Assembly (NCBI RefSeq): GCF_023204875.1
Contig: NZ_CP096247.1
Location: 1,240,001 to 1,304,000 of the forward strand
Direction of reading: 5' to 3'
DNA length: 64,000 nucleotides
DNA from: Prevotella sp. E15-22
GTDB taxonomy: Bacteria > Bacteroidota > Bacteroidia > Bacteroidales > Bacteroidaceae
The position numbers and the translations under genes were made by a program. The first letter of the stretch is position 1. Each line of letters begins with the position of its first letter. Under the pieces are notes generated by a model. The model was not told the origin of the DNA and did no database searches. It worked only from the letters and a program-made list of their open reading frames with translations. Shown here piece by piece: positions 1 through 9,379 of this stretch.

Positions 1-407
1 ACCACGTATTCTGCTTTGTTCTCACGCAGACCATGTTGCATGGCTGCTGCCTTACCCTTGCGTTCTGGACTATATACAAGGGTTATGTCGGAATATGTTT
101 GAAGGAGTTCGTTGGAGTTGTCGTTACTTCCATCGGTTACCCACATAACACATAGTTTGCTCTTAGGATAGTTTAGCTGCTGTATGTTCCTCATCTTCTC
201 CTCAATGATGTCAGCTTCATTATAGGCACAAATCATCAAAGTAACTTGTGGGAAAAGCTCCTCGTTAAGGGGGAGGATAGGAGTTAACTCCTTGTGTATG
301 AACAGATGCTTGACCTTAAGAATGAGATAGAGAAGTACCCCATAACCTAGATAGGTATAAATGACAAGCGCCACACAACACCAAAAAACTATCTTAAGAG
401 TAACCAT
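1..407 (-). CDS. Glycosyltransferase family 2, N-terminal part (runs off the left edge)
   Basis: The visible 135 residues begin with a membrane segment (residues about 5-27) and then enter a GT-A fold: LMICAYNEAD followed by a VTDGSNDNS motif that matches the nucleotide-sugar-binding aspartate region of family 2 transferases. Membrane-anchored GT2 enzymes of this layout build surface polysaccharides from nucleotide sugars. The ATG at 405-407 lies 6 bp after the stop of the metalloprotease gene, so the two are probably co-transcribed. The catalytic C-terminal half lies outside the window, so substrate and product cannot be judged. Confidence 0.8.
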   Translation of the reverse strand, partial: MVTLKIVFWCCVALVIYTYLGYGVLLYLILKVKHLFIHKELTPILPLNEELFPQVTLMICAYNEADIIEEKMRNIQQLNYPKSKLCVMWVTDGSNDNSNELLQTYSDITLVYSPERKGKAAAMQHGLRENKAEYV

Positions 408-413
408 AATTAG

Positions 414-2741
414 TTATTTTACAATGACTTTCTTTCCTCCAATAATATAGATTCCTTGTCTCAATCCTTCTGTCGTGGTGGCATTGCTGCGGACAATACG
501 GCCGTCCAGACTGTAGATGTGATGACTTTTTGCTGAGGGAACATTGATATCCCGGATAGCAGTTATATCAGTACTGCCAAAGAAATGCAGACGGAAGTTG
601 TCGAATATAGCCCAATAGTTGCTGGGCATGGATGTAGAGCGGATGCCAATCTTTAAACTTCCACCATCGGTAGCTACTTTTCCTGCAACCTCATTCTCGT
701 AGAGACCTTTCTTGAAATATTTGCTGGCGGCCTCCATGTTGTTGGGGATGTAAAGGTTGGTTGCTACTTCAACTTCTGTTCCACCTAATTTCTTGCTTTG
801 AGCATCGGCACAGATGTGCTTCAATTTCGTTTGACTGGTGCCTGCATAGAGGTAGGCCGTGACTTTGGTATTGCCTGATGTGGTGTAGGCAGTGTAAGCA
901 TCAGCCGATTTGCCAGGACGCTGATAACCCTGTACGCGCATAAGATAATGGCCTGCAGGAAGTGACTTGATGGTCTGGTTGAAATCGAAGGTCTTCTCAT
1001 AGAACTCTGCGCATGAGAAGTTGATAGTTGCAGCTACAGACCAGCCGTCAGTTGCATCCATTCCAGCGTTCTGAATCAGGTATGTCAAGTCGAAGGGGTG
1101 ATTGATATCTGTGGCTGCCACATGGCAGAGGAAATTGAAAACTGCTTGGGTTGCCTCGGTTGACAGCGCAACAAGTTCCATGGTAGTGATGGATTGATCC
1201 ATACGTTGCTCAATGCTACTGATGGCATTGCTAAAAGTTGCATCTGTGCCTTCCATTTCTTCGCTATGTGGCACGTCAATAAGGGATTTGACAGTGGCGA
1301 TGTATGTGGATAACTGATTTTTAATCAGAGAAATGGATGATTCCTCAACCTGCTTGAGTTCTTGCGCATCGAGTATAAGCCATCGTTGGTTAGTGGCAGA
1401 GTTTGCCAAATTGAAAGTGCTTCCTCCTGTATTACCATTAATGTTGGCTTGCAAACAAGAAGGGGTCCAATTGCCTGTAGGATGGATAATCCAGTAACCG
1501 CGCTTGCTATTCTCGCCAGTACCTATGTCAACACGGCCTTTCATAAGATGGAAATTTTCGTTGGCTGTGAGGGTTGTGCGTGCCAATGTCTTGAAACCAC
1601 TTGAATAGGTTAGATATTGGCCTGTGGCTGCATTGCGCAACTGATAGTACTGGTTTTCGGGAGTAAAGGTGATATACCATGCTACACTGTCGTTGTTCAG
1701 CGCTGCTTCTGGAGTCATGGCTCGCCATTTAAGCATGCCGTTGGATGTGGGAATAAGATAAGAGTCGTAGAAGCCACGCTCTGTTGACTCGCTCTTCAGG
1801 TAATACTTGATGGTATCCTCCTGATTAAAGGTGTAGCAGGGATCGGCAAAAGTTGCAGAACGGTGTTCCAAGCCATCCTCGCCCAAGGCCTGACCTATCA
1901 TGGCATTGGCATAGTAAGTTTTTAATGAACCATCGTCCTCGTGGGCACCATTAATGCCATAAGGCCACATGTGTTGTGTATCGCCATTAAGGCGTGAGCC
2001 TGTTGCGTTGTCCCAGAAATCAAGAAATGCGGATACACGGTCGCCTAACCATTGGCCTGTGCCGTTGCCGGAACGAAGAATACTGCCACACCATTGGGTG
2101 GAGTAGCTGATGACGCCAAGACCATGCTGCATTTCGTGCATGATAGTACCTGTCTTCTGGTAACTCTGATTTGAACCAACGTTCATCCATGGTGTGTCCT
2201 TGTAATTGCAATCAGCAGTAGGGGTGCCTGAGCCATAACCCACTTCAAAATGTTTCTTGATGCTTGTCAGGTTGCAGAATAGGTTGCATGCTTGAGTAAG
2301 GGCATTGTTGATGCGAGTGTTTTCGGCAGCACTGCCTCCATTGTTATATGAATAGGTGACGTTTCCTTTTGGAAGGGTGTAGAATTTGATGACGTCACCA
2401 TAGCCCGTGATACCGTCCTTGTTAGTGGCATAGGCACGCATGTAGTATTTGGTAGAGGGCTTTAGATTCTCAAAATAATAGATAACGCCATTGTTGGTAA
2501 TATTTTTTGTACTAATGCTATCACTAATCATTGGATTGGGGTTTTCCGCAATGCAGAAACCGCGTTTAGTGATGGCGGATCCACCATTTGCTAAAGACGA
2601 CTTGATTCGACCGAAAGCCATTGTAGCACCGCGTGCATATCGGGTGTCGGTAACGACTTGAGGCTCCTGGGCATGAGCCGAGATGAGTGCGATAGCAGAT
2701 AGTAGGGTAGTTGTGATTCCTCGTTTGACTAGTTTTTTCAT
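414..2741 (-). CDS. Secreted multidomain zinc metalloprotease-like protein with T9SS-type C-terminal tail
   Basis: 775 residues. A signal peptide ends near residue 24 (ISAHAQ). A fibronectin-III-like stretch covers about residues 28-125, then a zincin-like region contains HEMQHGLGV (residues about 203-211), the HExxH metal site with the catalytic Glu. The third metal ligand of metzincins is not obvious, so the subfamily is uncertain. A ricin-like beta-trefoil stretch follows (about 350-460) and then a carbohydrate-binding-like beta domain (about 555-720). The C-terminus, with IYSLDGRIV and GIYIIGGKKVIVK, is the beta-rich sorting tail used for type IX secretion in Bacteroidota. It is probably cell-surface or extracellular and acts on glycoprotein or another host polymer. 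The protease call rests on one motif. Confidence 0.7.
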   Translation of the reverse strand: MKKLVKRGITTTLLSAIALISAHAQEPQVVTDTRYARGATMAFGRIKSSLANGGSAITKRGFCIAENPNPMISDSISTKNITNNGVIYYFENLKPSTKYYMRAYATNKDGITGYGDVIKFYTLPKGNVTYSYNNGGSAAENTRINNALTQACNLFCNLTSIKKHFEVGYGSGTPTADCNYKDTPWMNVGSNQSYQKTGTIMHEMQHGLGVISYSTQWCGSILRSGNGTGQWLGDRVSAFLDFWDNATGSRLNGDTQHMWPYGINGAHEDDGSLKTYYANAMIGQALGEDGLEHRSATFADPCYTFNQEDTIKYYLKSESTERGFYDSYLIPTSNGMLKWRAMTPEAALNNDSVAWYITFTPENQYYQLRNAATGQYLTYSSGFKTLARTTLTANENFHLMKGRVDIGTGENSKRGYWIIHPTGNWTPSCLQANINGNTGGSTFNLANSATNQRWLILDAQELKQVEESSISLIKNQLSTYIATVKSLIDVPHSEEMEGTDATFSNAISSIEQRMDQSITTMELVALSTEATQAVFNFLCHVAATDINHPFDLTYLIQNAGMDATDGWSVAATINFSCAEFYEKTFDFNQTIKSLPAGHYLMRVQGYQRPGKSADAYTAYTTSGNTKVTAYLYAGTSQTKLKHICADAQSKKLGGTEVEVATNLYIPNNMEAASKYFKKGLYENEVAGKVATDGGSLKIGIRSTSMPSNYWAIFDNFRLHFFGSTDITAIRDINVPSAKSHHIYSLDGRIVRSNATTTEGLRQGIYIIGGKKVIVK

Positions 2742-2765
2742 TTATTCGTTTTTTGGTATTTAATG

Positions 2766-2773
2766 CAAAAATA
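2766..2773 (-). promoter_or_regulatory. -7 box (TATTTTTG) of the metalloprotease gene
   Basis: Read on the minus strand this is TATTTTTG, matching the Bacteroidota TAnnTTTG -7 consensus, 24 bp before the ATG at 2741. A -33 element was not clear. Confidence 0.55.
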
Positions 2774-2804
2774 CATTTTTTTTTCTAAATGACAAAGTGT
2801 TGCT

Positions 2805-2848
2805 AATAAAAAATGCACAGAATACATTAGATTTCAGTATCCTGTGCA
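2805..2848 (-). terminator. Rho-independent terminator after rng
   Basis: On the minus strand TGCACAGGATAC pairs with GTATTCTGTGCA through one G-U pair, with an 11-nt loop, followed by a run of T. It starts 11 bp after the rng stop. Confidence 0.8.
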
Positions 2849-2858
2849 ATTTAAAAGG

Positions 2859-4436
2859 TTATTTGCTTACTTCGTTTTCTTCTTGCATGTCAATATACTG
2901 TTGATTGACATCGTAAAACTCGTATTGCAAGAATGCCATCTTTTGGCTCGGAATGACTCGAATGCCTAACCCGTACTTTAGCTGCCATCGGCGTTTTAAT
3001 GAGAATACGCCTTGATTAATAAAGGCAGCCACATAGGGATGAACATGGAGTGAGAAACGCTTAATGCCAATCTTGTTGACGAGATTATCAATTTTGCTCT
3101 CTAACTGATCTGTGAACAGTATGCTTGATTTTATCTTACCAGTGCCATGACACGTGGGACAGCTCTCCTCTACAGCAACATCCATGGCAGGACGAACACG
3201 CTGACGTGTAATCTGCATGAGTCCGAATTTTGATAACGGCAAGATGTTGTGACGAGCACGGTCCTTCTTCATGTTCTCGCACATACGTTCATACAGTAGC
3301 TGGCGATCCTCTGCCAGGTTCATGTCGATGAAATCAACAACAATGATTCCGCCCATATCCCTGAGGCGCAATTGACGTGCTAGCTCATCTGCAGCACCAA
3401 GATTGGTCTCTAGGGCATTAGCTTCCTGGCCGTTTTCTTTCTTAATTCGTGTTCCACTGTTGACATCAACCACGTGCATTGCTTCCGTGTGCTCAATAAT
3501 AAGATAAGCACCTCGTTTGTAGTTTACAGTACGTCCGAAACCCGATTTTATTTGTTTGGTTACGTCGAAATTGTCGAAAATAGGAACATTGCCTTTATAC
3601 AACTTGACAATGTCTGCCTTCTCAGGGGCAATGAGTGAGACGTAATCGTGAATCTGATTGTAGATTTCGGCGTCGTTGACGTGGATACCATCGTAGGTGG
3701 GATTGAATAAATCGCGAAGAAGGGCTACGGCGCGTGTCTGTTCTTCAAATACTAGTTGCGGACGTTCTGTAGTCTTTTGCACCTTGGTAATGGTGTCTTC
3801 CCATCGCTTTAGCAGTACTTTCAACTCTTGGTCGAGTTCTGCTGCTTTCTTGCCTTCAGCTACAGTACGGACAATGACGCCAAAATTCTTTGGCTTCATG
3901 CTTTGAACTAGTTGTTTTAAACGACTGCGCTCTTCGCCTCGTTTGATTTTACTTGATACAGAAACCTTTTCGCCAAAGGGAATCAACACCATGAATCGGC
4001 CCGCGAAACTAAGTTCACATGTTAGGCGAGGGCCTTTTGTGTTAATTGGCTCTTTGACAACTTGCACCATAATCTCCTGGCCAACTTTCAGAACGTTCTG
4101 AATGCTGCCTTCTTTAGGAAGAATAGGCTGGCAAGTAGCTTTCTGGATTGGATAGAGTTTCTTGCGATCGCTTGCTACCTGTTTGAGGTATTTCTCAAAA
4201 GAGCTAAATTGAAGTCCTAAGTCAAGATAATGCAAAAATGCATCCTTCTCCGAGCCAACATCTACGAAGCAAGCGTTTAATCCAGGCATGAGCTTGCGCA
4301 CCTTGCCCACATAGATGTTGCCCACAGCAAAAGAGGCCTCTCGAGGCTCATTTTGATATTCCACTAGACTCTTGTCTTCCAAGAGGGCAATGGAAATCTC
4401 CTTTGGTTGGACATCGATGATTACTTCGCTTGTCAT
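2859..4436 (-). CDS. rng: Ribonuclease G/E family endoribonuclease
   Basis: 525 residues, the usual length of bacterial RNase G and of Bacteroidota homologues. An S1-like RNA-binding region lies near the N-terminus (GNIYVGKVRKLMPGLNACFVD). The DNase-I-like catalytic region has the two metal-binding aspartates in HVVDVNSG and VVDFIDM, and the zinc-link motif CPTCHGTG follows at about residue 425. The family cleaves single-stranded AU-rich RNA 5'-end dependently, in rRNA 5' processing and mRNA decay. It is the last gene of an HU / small basic protein / rng set on the minus strand; a terminator-like hairpin stands between the small gene and rng and may lower read-through. Confidence 0.95.
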   Translation of the reverse strand: MTSEVIIDVQPKEISIALLEDKSLVEYQNEPREASFAVGNIYVGKVRKLMPGLNACFVDVGSEKDAFLHYLDLGLQFSSFEKYLKQVASDRKKLYPIQKATCQPILPKEGSIQNVLKVGQEIMVQVVKEPINTKGPRLTCELSFAGRFMVLIPFGEKVSVSSKIKRGEERSRLKQLVQSMKPKNFGVIVRTVAEGKKAAELDQELKVLLKRWEDTITKVQKTTERPQLVFEEQTRAVALLRDLFNPTYDGIHVNDAEIYNQIHDYVSLIAPEKADIVKLYKGNVPIFDNFDVTKQIKSGFGRTVNYKRGAYLIIEHTEAMHVVDVNSGTRIKKENGQEANALETNLGAADELARQLRLRDMGGIIVVDFIDMNLAEDRQLLYERMCENMKKDRARHNILPLSKFGLMQITRQRVRPAMDVAVEESCPTCHGTGKIKSSILFTDQLESKIDNLVNKIGIKRFSLHVHPYVAAFINQGVFSLKRRWQLKYGLGIRVIPSQKMAFLQYEFYDVNQQYIDMQEENEVSK

Positions 4437-4482
4437 GTTTTTGATAGATGTTGTTGACTTGATTTTGCTTTTTACTAAAAGG

Positions 4483-4518
4483 GTGCACCAAACAACTTGT
4501 TTCTTTTGTTTGGTACAC
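4483..4518 (-). terminator. Terminator or attenuator between the small basic gene and rng
   Basis: On the minus strand GTGTACCAAACAA pairs with TTGTTTGGTGCAC (13 bp, one U-G pair), followed by CCCTTTT. The pairing is perfect only on the minus strand, which fits its direction. Confidence 0.7.
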
Positions 4519-4545
4519 TCCTTTCATCTTTCTTTCGTCAGTAAT

Positions 4546-4635
4546 TTACTTGCTCTTATGACGATTCTTGCGCAGTCTCTTCTTACGCTTGTGTGTGGCC
4601 ATCTTGTGACCCTTCTTTTTCTTTCCGTTTGGCAT
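4546..4635 (-). CDS. 29-residue basic ribosome-associated protein (AURKAIP1/COX24-like)
   Basis: The frame encodes 29 residues, about half Lys, Arg or His, containing HKMATHKRKKRLRKNRHKSK. This matches a tiny protein found throughout Bacteroidota between HU and RNase G/E genes and assigned to the AURKAIP1/COX24 C-terminal domain family, whose mitochondrial member (mS38) sits in the small ribosomal subunit. A ribosomal role here is inferred from that family. The ATG is at 4633-4635, 43 bp after the HU stop, so it is probably in the HU transcript. Too short for ordinary gene finders. Confidence 0.85.
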   Translation of the reverse strand: MPNGKKKKGHKMATHKRKKRLRKNRHKSK

Positions 4636-4678
4636 AGTTGTTAAATGTTTATTTAATACTTAAATTAATGATTCTATA

Positions 4679-5002
4679 TTAATCCACCATCTCGGCTTCA
4701 TCAATAGCTGCTGCGGGGTTGGGATTCTGAGCCATGCGGTCAATAAAACTCTTGCAGGGCTTGAATGCGGGAATATCGTGCTCCTCGATGACGAGCGTGG
4801 TGTTCTTCGAAATGTTGCGAGCTGTCTTTTGGGCACGATGCTTAACGATGAAGCTACCGAATCCGCGCAAATATACATTCTCCTTATTGTTCGCCAGGCT
4901 CATACGGACCTCCTCCATGAAAGCCTCTACAACGATTGCGACTTCCTTTGGATTCATGCCAGTTTCCATGGCTATTGACTTGACTATTTCTGCCTTGGTC
5001 AT
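4679..5002 (-). CDS. HU/IHF-family DNA-binding protein
   Basis: 107 residues covering the whole HU fold: MTKAEIVKSIAMETGM (helices 1-2), then LRGFGSFIVKHRAQKTARN, the beta-arm hinge with the family's GFG and R-x-x-x-R-N pattern, then IPAFKPCKSFIDRM near the C-terminus. It bends DNA as a dimer and organises the nucleoid. The last 15 residues are acidic and longer than E. coli HU. It has its own -7 box (TATCTTTG at 5049-5056) and probably drives the downstream small basic gene. Confidence 0.93.
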   Translation of the reverse strand: MTKAEIVKSIAMETGMNPKEVAIVVEAFMEEVRMSLANNKENVYLRGFGSFIVKHRAQKTARNISKNTTLVIEEHDIPAFKPCKSFIDRMAQNPNPAAAIDEAEMVD

Positions 5003-5048
5003 GTTGTTTTTCTTTGTGATTTTATTGATGTACTTGTTTTTTGGACTG

Positions 5049-5056
5049 CAAAGATA
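5049..5056 (-). promoter_or_regulatory. -7 box (TATCTTTG) of the HU operon
   Basis: Minus-strand TATCTTTG, a consensus Bacteroidota -7 element, 46 bp before the HU ATG. Confidence 0.7.
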
Positions 5057-5124
5057 CTCATTTTCAATCAGATATGAAAATTTTTTTGCTGTTTTTTAGA
5101 AAAAACCTGCAAAATGGACCAATC

Positions 5125-5823
5125 TTATTCGCCAAAATAGTCAGTTAGCTCCTGTCTTGCACTACCATCTTCGTTTGTCATGTCACGAATGATAACGCCT
5201 TTCTCTAACAAAGCAATTCGGTTGGAAATGTCTATTGTGTGCTGCAGGTTATGACTACTTATAATAATGGTGGCATGAGTTCTTTCTGCATATTGAGTCA
5301 GGGTGCGCTTTAGCACATTCTGAGTCGTTGGGTCCAGAAAGTTGAATGGCTCGTCAAGAATAACCAACTGTGGTTCTCTGATAAGTGCCGAGATAATGCC
5401 AACCTTCTGCTTGTTGCCAGCCGATAAGTTGCGAATTAGTTTTTTCTGTCCAAAGACCTCTCCGCCAGCCAATGCTTCGTAGAGTGCGAACTTCCCTTCC
5501 ATCTCTTTCTGAGGTATACCGCTAATCTTACCGATAAACGAGAAATATTCTTCTGGCGTCAGGTAATCAATAAGGAAGCCCTCGTCGATAAATGCTCCAG
5601 TTAGATGTTTCCATTCCTCAGATTGGGCAGGGTTGATGCCATTAATCTCTACGCTTCCTTCGTCTGGTTTAAGAAGGTCGAGTATCATGCGGAAGAGTGT
5701 CGTCTTACCGGCACCGTTGTTTCCCACCAACCCCAAAATATCACCGTCGTTAATTGTGAACGACGGGATATTACAGGCTGTGGTCTCTCCGAATGTTTTC
5801 TTCAGATTATTAATCTTAATCAT
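5125..5823 (-). CDS. ABC transporter ATP-binding protein
   Basis: 232 residues with Walker A GNNGAGKT (about residues 34-41), the signature LSAGNKQKV, Walker B LVILDEPFN, and the switch histidine in IIISSHNLQHT. The order matches a single ABC-2-type (drug or lipid export) nucleotide-binding subunit. No permease gene sits beside it: SecA lies upstream and HU downstream, so its membrane partner must be elsewhere. The start 61 bp after the secA stop could allow co-transcription with secA. Confidence 0.9.
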   Translation of the reverse strand: MIKINNLKKTFGETTACNIPSFTINDGDILGLVGNNGAGKTTLFRMILDLLKPDEGSVEINGINPAQSEEWKHLTGAFIDEGFLIDYLTPEEYFSFIGKISGIPQKEMEGKFALYEALAGGEVFGQKKLIRNLSAGNKQKVGIISALIREPQLVILDEPFNFLDPTTQNVLKRTLTQYAERTHATIIISSHNLQHTIDISNRIALLEKGVIIRDMTNEDGSARQELTDYFGE

Positions 5824-5884
5824 AATGCTGGATTTTTTTGGGGAGATAAGACTCTAGAATACTATATATGCCAGATCCTCCTAG

Positions 5885-8800
5885 TTAAACTAATCCTTTT
5901 CCGTGGCAATTCTTGAATTTCTTTCCACTACCACAGGGACAGAGATCGTTACGTCCAGGCATCTTATCCTTCATGATAGGTGTGCGAGGTTGCTGGGGAC
6001 GGGTGTCGTTGTGAGCGGCAGCACGCTGTCCATTATCAACCAGCTGTTCATCCTGCAGGTTCTGCTTGTTTTCTGTGTATTGCTGACGGTTGGTATGCTC
6101 CTCTGGAGCTGCTTCACGAACCTCTTGCTGCATCTCGGGAATCTGTCCTCTGTTCAGCACAGCCATAGTACGGTTGTTCATCTCGTTAATCATGTTGTCC
6201 CATACCTTGGCACTCTCCAACTTAAAGATAAGCAGAGGATCTTTTTGCTCGTAGCTGGCATTCTGTACAGAGTGACGCAAATCGTCGAGCTCTCGCAGGT
6301 TTTCCTTCCATGACTCATCAATGATGTGGAGCAACATCTGCTTCTCGAACTCCTTAACGACAGCCTTACATTCTGTGTCGTAAGCTTCCTTCAGGTTACA
6401 TGCAATGTTGTAAACACGGCGACCATCGGTGATGGGAACCATGATACGCTCGTACATCTGACCTTGCTCCTCATATACACGCTGGATAACGGGCCAAGCC
6501 ACTTCGCGGATGTGCTCCGTTTTGCGATTGAAGTTGGCTAATGCTGCCTGGAAAGCCTTCTCAGCTAGGTCATCGGGCTTCATCGTCGTGAATTCATTCT
6601 CGGTGAAAGGTACCTCCATCGCGAAGAGGTGCAGAAACTCTTCCTTGCATCCTTCATAGTCATTGCGCTCGATGATGGTACTTACACGGTCCCAGATGGT
6701 GTTGGCGATATCCATGCCTATACGTTCACCCATCAAGGCGTGACGACGTTTCTCGTAGATAACAGTACGCTGCTTGTTCATAACATCATCATACTCCAGC
6801 AGACGTTTACGGATACCGAAGTTGTTCTCCTCAACTTTCTTCTGTGCACGCTCAATGCTTCGAGAAATCATGGGACTCTCAATCATCTCGCCTTCCTTGA
6901 AGCCTAAGCGGTCCATCACAGAGGCAATGCGCTCTGATGCAAACAGACGCATCAGTTTGTCTTCCAGTGATACATAGAATACAGAAGAACCTGGGTCTCC
7001 TTGACGTCCGGCACGACCACGCAGCTGACGGTCTACACGACGGCTTTCATGACGTTCTGTACCAATGATGGCCAGACCACCAGCAGCCTTAACCTCAGGA
7101 GACAGCTTAATATCGGTACCACGACCTGCCATGTTAGTGGCAATGGTCACTGCACCCATGCCGTTCTTGTCCTGCTGACCAGCCAGAGCCACGATATCGG
7201 CCTCTTTCTGGTGTAACTTGGCGTTCAGGACCTGATGGGGGATGCCCTCACGCTTACCCGTTTCGGGATCTACGTACATATCCAGCATACGGCTCAGCAA
7301 CTCGGAAATCTCGACGCTTGTCGTACCAATCAGCGTGGGACGGCCTGCTTTTCGCATTTTAACGATTTCCTCGATGACGGCTTTGTATTTCTCGCGTGCT
7401 GTTTTATACACACGGTCGTCCATGTCGTTGCGCGCAATAGGCTTGTTGGTGGGAATCTCCACCACATCAAGTTTGTAGATATCCCAGAACTCTCCGGCCT
7501 CCGTCGAAGCGGTACCTGTCATACCTGCCAGTTTGTGATACATGCGGAAATAGTTCTGCAAGGTGATGGTAGCAAAGGTCTGTGTGGCGGCCTCCACCTT
7601 TACATGCTCCTTAGCCTCTACTGCCTGATGCAGACCGTCGCTCCATCGGCGTCCTTCCATGATACGGCCTGTCTGTTCATCGACAATCTTAACCTCGCCA
7701 TCAATAACTACATATTCATCATCCTTGTTGAACATGGTGTATGCTTTAAGCAACTGCTGCAGCGTGTGCACGCGCTCGCTCTGTACGGCGTAGTAGTTCA
7801 TCATCTCGTCCTTCTTGTTCAGACGTTCTTCGTCCGTGAGGCCTGTCTCTGCTTCCAATGCTGAGAGCTGGCCGGCGATGTCGGGAAGGACAAACAAGGC
7901 AGCGTCGTTTACTTGTTTTGCCAACCATGCTGTTCCTTTATCAGTCAGGTCGCATGAGTTGAGTTTCTCGTCAACGACAAAATACAAAGGCTCTACAGCC
8001 TCAGGCATTCTGCGGTTGTTGTTTTCCATATAGTGCTCTTCGGTCTTGAGCATGCCAGCCTTGATACCTTCTTCTGAAAGATATTTGATGAGTGGCTTGT
8101 TTTTAGGAAGTGCTTTGTGCGAGCGGAACAATGAGAGGAAACCTGCGTCAAGTTTCTCCTGACCGTCTTTCTTGTTTCCTTCTTCCATCAACTTGTTTCC
8201 TTCGGTAATCAATACCTTGGCATCTGCAAGATATTGCGTAGCCAATTGCTTCTGAACGCCATAGAGCTTTTCTACCAATGGCTGGTATTCTTCGAACATC
8301 TGAACCTCGCCTTTGGGAACGGGTCCGCTGATAATCAGAGGTGTTCGGGCATCATCAATTAACACAGAGTCAACCTCATCGACGATGGCATAGTTGTGTG
8401 CGCGCTGCACCAAGTCGGCAGGCGAGATAGCCATGTTATCACGCAGATAGTCAAAACCAAACTCATTGTTTGTACCAAAAGTGATATCTGCTTGATAAGC
8501 CTTACGACGTTCTGCTGAGTTAGGCTGATGCTTGTCGATACAGTCGACGCTCAGGCCATGGAACATATAAAGTGGACCCATCCATTCTGAGTCACGCTTA
8601 GCCAAATAGTCGTTTACCGTCACCACATGAACACCATTGCCAGTAAGAGCGTTTAGGAATACTGGCAGTGTGGCAACAAGCGTCTTACCTTCACCAGTGG
8701 CCATCTCGGCAATCTTACCCTGATGAAGAACAACGCCACCGAAAAGCTGTACATCATAGTGTACCATTTCCCATTTCAGGTCATTACCACCTGCTGTCCA

Positions 8801-9277
8801 ATGGTTGTGATAGATAGCTTTGTCGCCATCAATCGTGATAAAGTCTTTTCTAGGATCGGCAGCCAACTCACGATCAAAGTCGTTGGCTGTAACGATGGTC
8901 TCCTCGTTCTGAGCGAAACGGCGAGCCGTCTCCTTGACGATAGCATATACCTCAGGCATTACCTCGTCGAGAGCCTTCTCATAAATCTCAAGTGCCTCTT
9001 TCTCCTTTTTATCAATCTTGGCAAAGATGTCGGCTCGTTCGTCCAATGGCGTTTCTTCGATGGTAGCCTTCAGGCGCTCAATCTCCTCTTTTTGTTCTTT
9101 AGCAGCGGTTTGTACCTGTTGACGGATCTCTTGAGTGCGAGCACGAAGTGCGTCATTATCCAGTGCTTCTACTTTGGGTGAAACGGCTTTCACCATCTCC
9201 ACGAAAGGCTGAATCTTCTTCATATCACGCGATGATTTGTCGCCGAAGAGAGCCTTCAATATACTATTGAAATTCAT
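5885..9277 (-). CDS. secA: Preprotein translocase ATPase SecA
   Basis: 1130 residues, longer than E. coli SecA (901) as usual in Bacteroidota, with an extended N-terminal helical region ([16 protein letters not shown]) and an insertion in the first motor domain. Visible motifs: Walker [22 protein letters not shown], the helicase region [11 protein letters not shown] and [14 protein letters not shown], and the C-terminal zinc-binding SEC-C motif [16 protein letters not shown] that contacts SecB or ribosome. It drives secretory proteins through SecYEG with ATP. A -7 box lies 44 bp upstream. Confidence 0.98.
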   Translation of the reverse strand: MNFNSILKALFGDKSSRDMKKIQPFVEMVKAVSPKVEALDNDALRARTQEIRQQVQTAAKEQKEEIERLKATIEETPLDERADIFAKIDKKEKEALEIYEKALDEVMPEVYAIVKETARRFAQNEETIVTANDFDRELAADPRKDFITIDGDKAIYHNHWTAGGNDLKWEMVHYDVQLFGGVVLHQGKIAEMATGEGKTLVATLPVFLNALTGNGVHVVTVNDYLAKRDSEWMGPLYMFHGLSVDCIDKHQPNSAERRKAYQADITFGTNNEFGFDYLRDNMAISPADLVQRAHNYAIVDEVDSVLIDDARTPLIISGPVPKGEVQMFEEYQPLVEKLYGVQKQLATQYLADAKVLITEGNKLMEEGNKKDGQEKLDAGFLSLFRSHKALPKNKPLIKYLSEEGIKAGMLKTEEHYMENNNRRMPEAVEPLYFVVDEKLNSCDLTDKGTAWLAKQVNDAALFVLPDIAGQLSALEAETGLTDEERLNKKDEMMNYYAVQSERVHTLQQLLKAYTMFNKDDEYVVIDGEVKIVDEQTGRIMEGRRWSDGLHQAVEAKEHVKVEAATQTFATITLQNYFRMYHKLAGMTGTASTEAGEFWDIYKLDVVEIPTNKPIARNDMDDRVYKTAREKYKAVIEEIVKMRKAGRPTLIGTTSVEISELLSRMLDMYVDPETGKREGIPHQVLNAKLHQKEADIVALAGQQDKNGMGAVTIATNMAGRGTDIKLSPEVKAAGGLAIIGTERHESRRVDRQLRGRAGRQGDPGSSVFYVSLEDKLMRLFASERIASVMDRLGFKEGEMIESPMISRSIERAQKKVEENNFGIRKRLLEYDDVMNKQRTVIYEKRRHALMGERIGMDIANTIWDRVSTIIERNDYEGCKEEFLHLFAMEVPFTENEFTTMKPDDLAEKAFQAALANFNRKTEHIREVAWPVIQRVYEEQGQMYERIMVPITDGRRVYNIACNLKEAYDTECKAVVKEFEKQMLLHIIDESWKENLRELDDLRHSVQNASYEQKDPLLIFKLESAKVWDNMINEMNNRTMAVLNRGQIPEMQQEVREAAPEEHTNRQQYTENKQNLQDEQLVDNGQRAAAHNDTRPQQPRTPIMKDKMPGRNDLCPCGSGKKFKNCHGKGLV

Positions 9278-9320
9278 AATATGTTTTTAATGAATGGGTT
9301 CTAAATTTTAAAATTGTGTG

Positions 9321-9328
9321 CAAAGTTA
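9321..9328 (-). promoter_or_regulatory. -7 box (TAACTTTG) of secA
   Basis: Minus-strand TAACTTTG 44 bp before the secA ATG, in the short gap behind the phosphatase-like gene. Confidence 0.65.
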
Positions 9329-9379
9329 ACGATTTTCTGCCAATAAACAGCAAAAAACAACCAATAATTACCAATTAGG

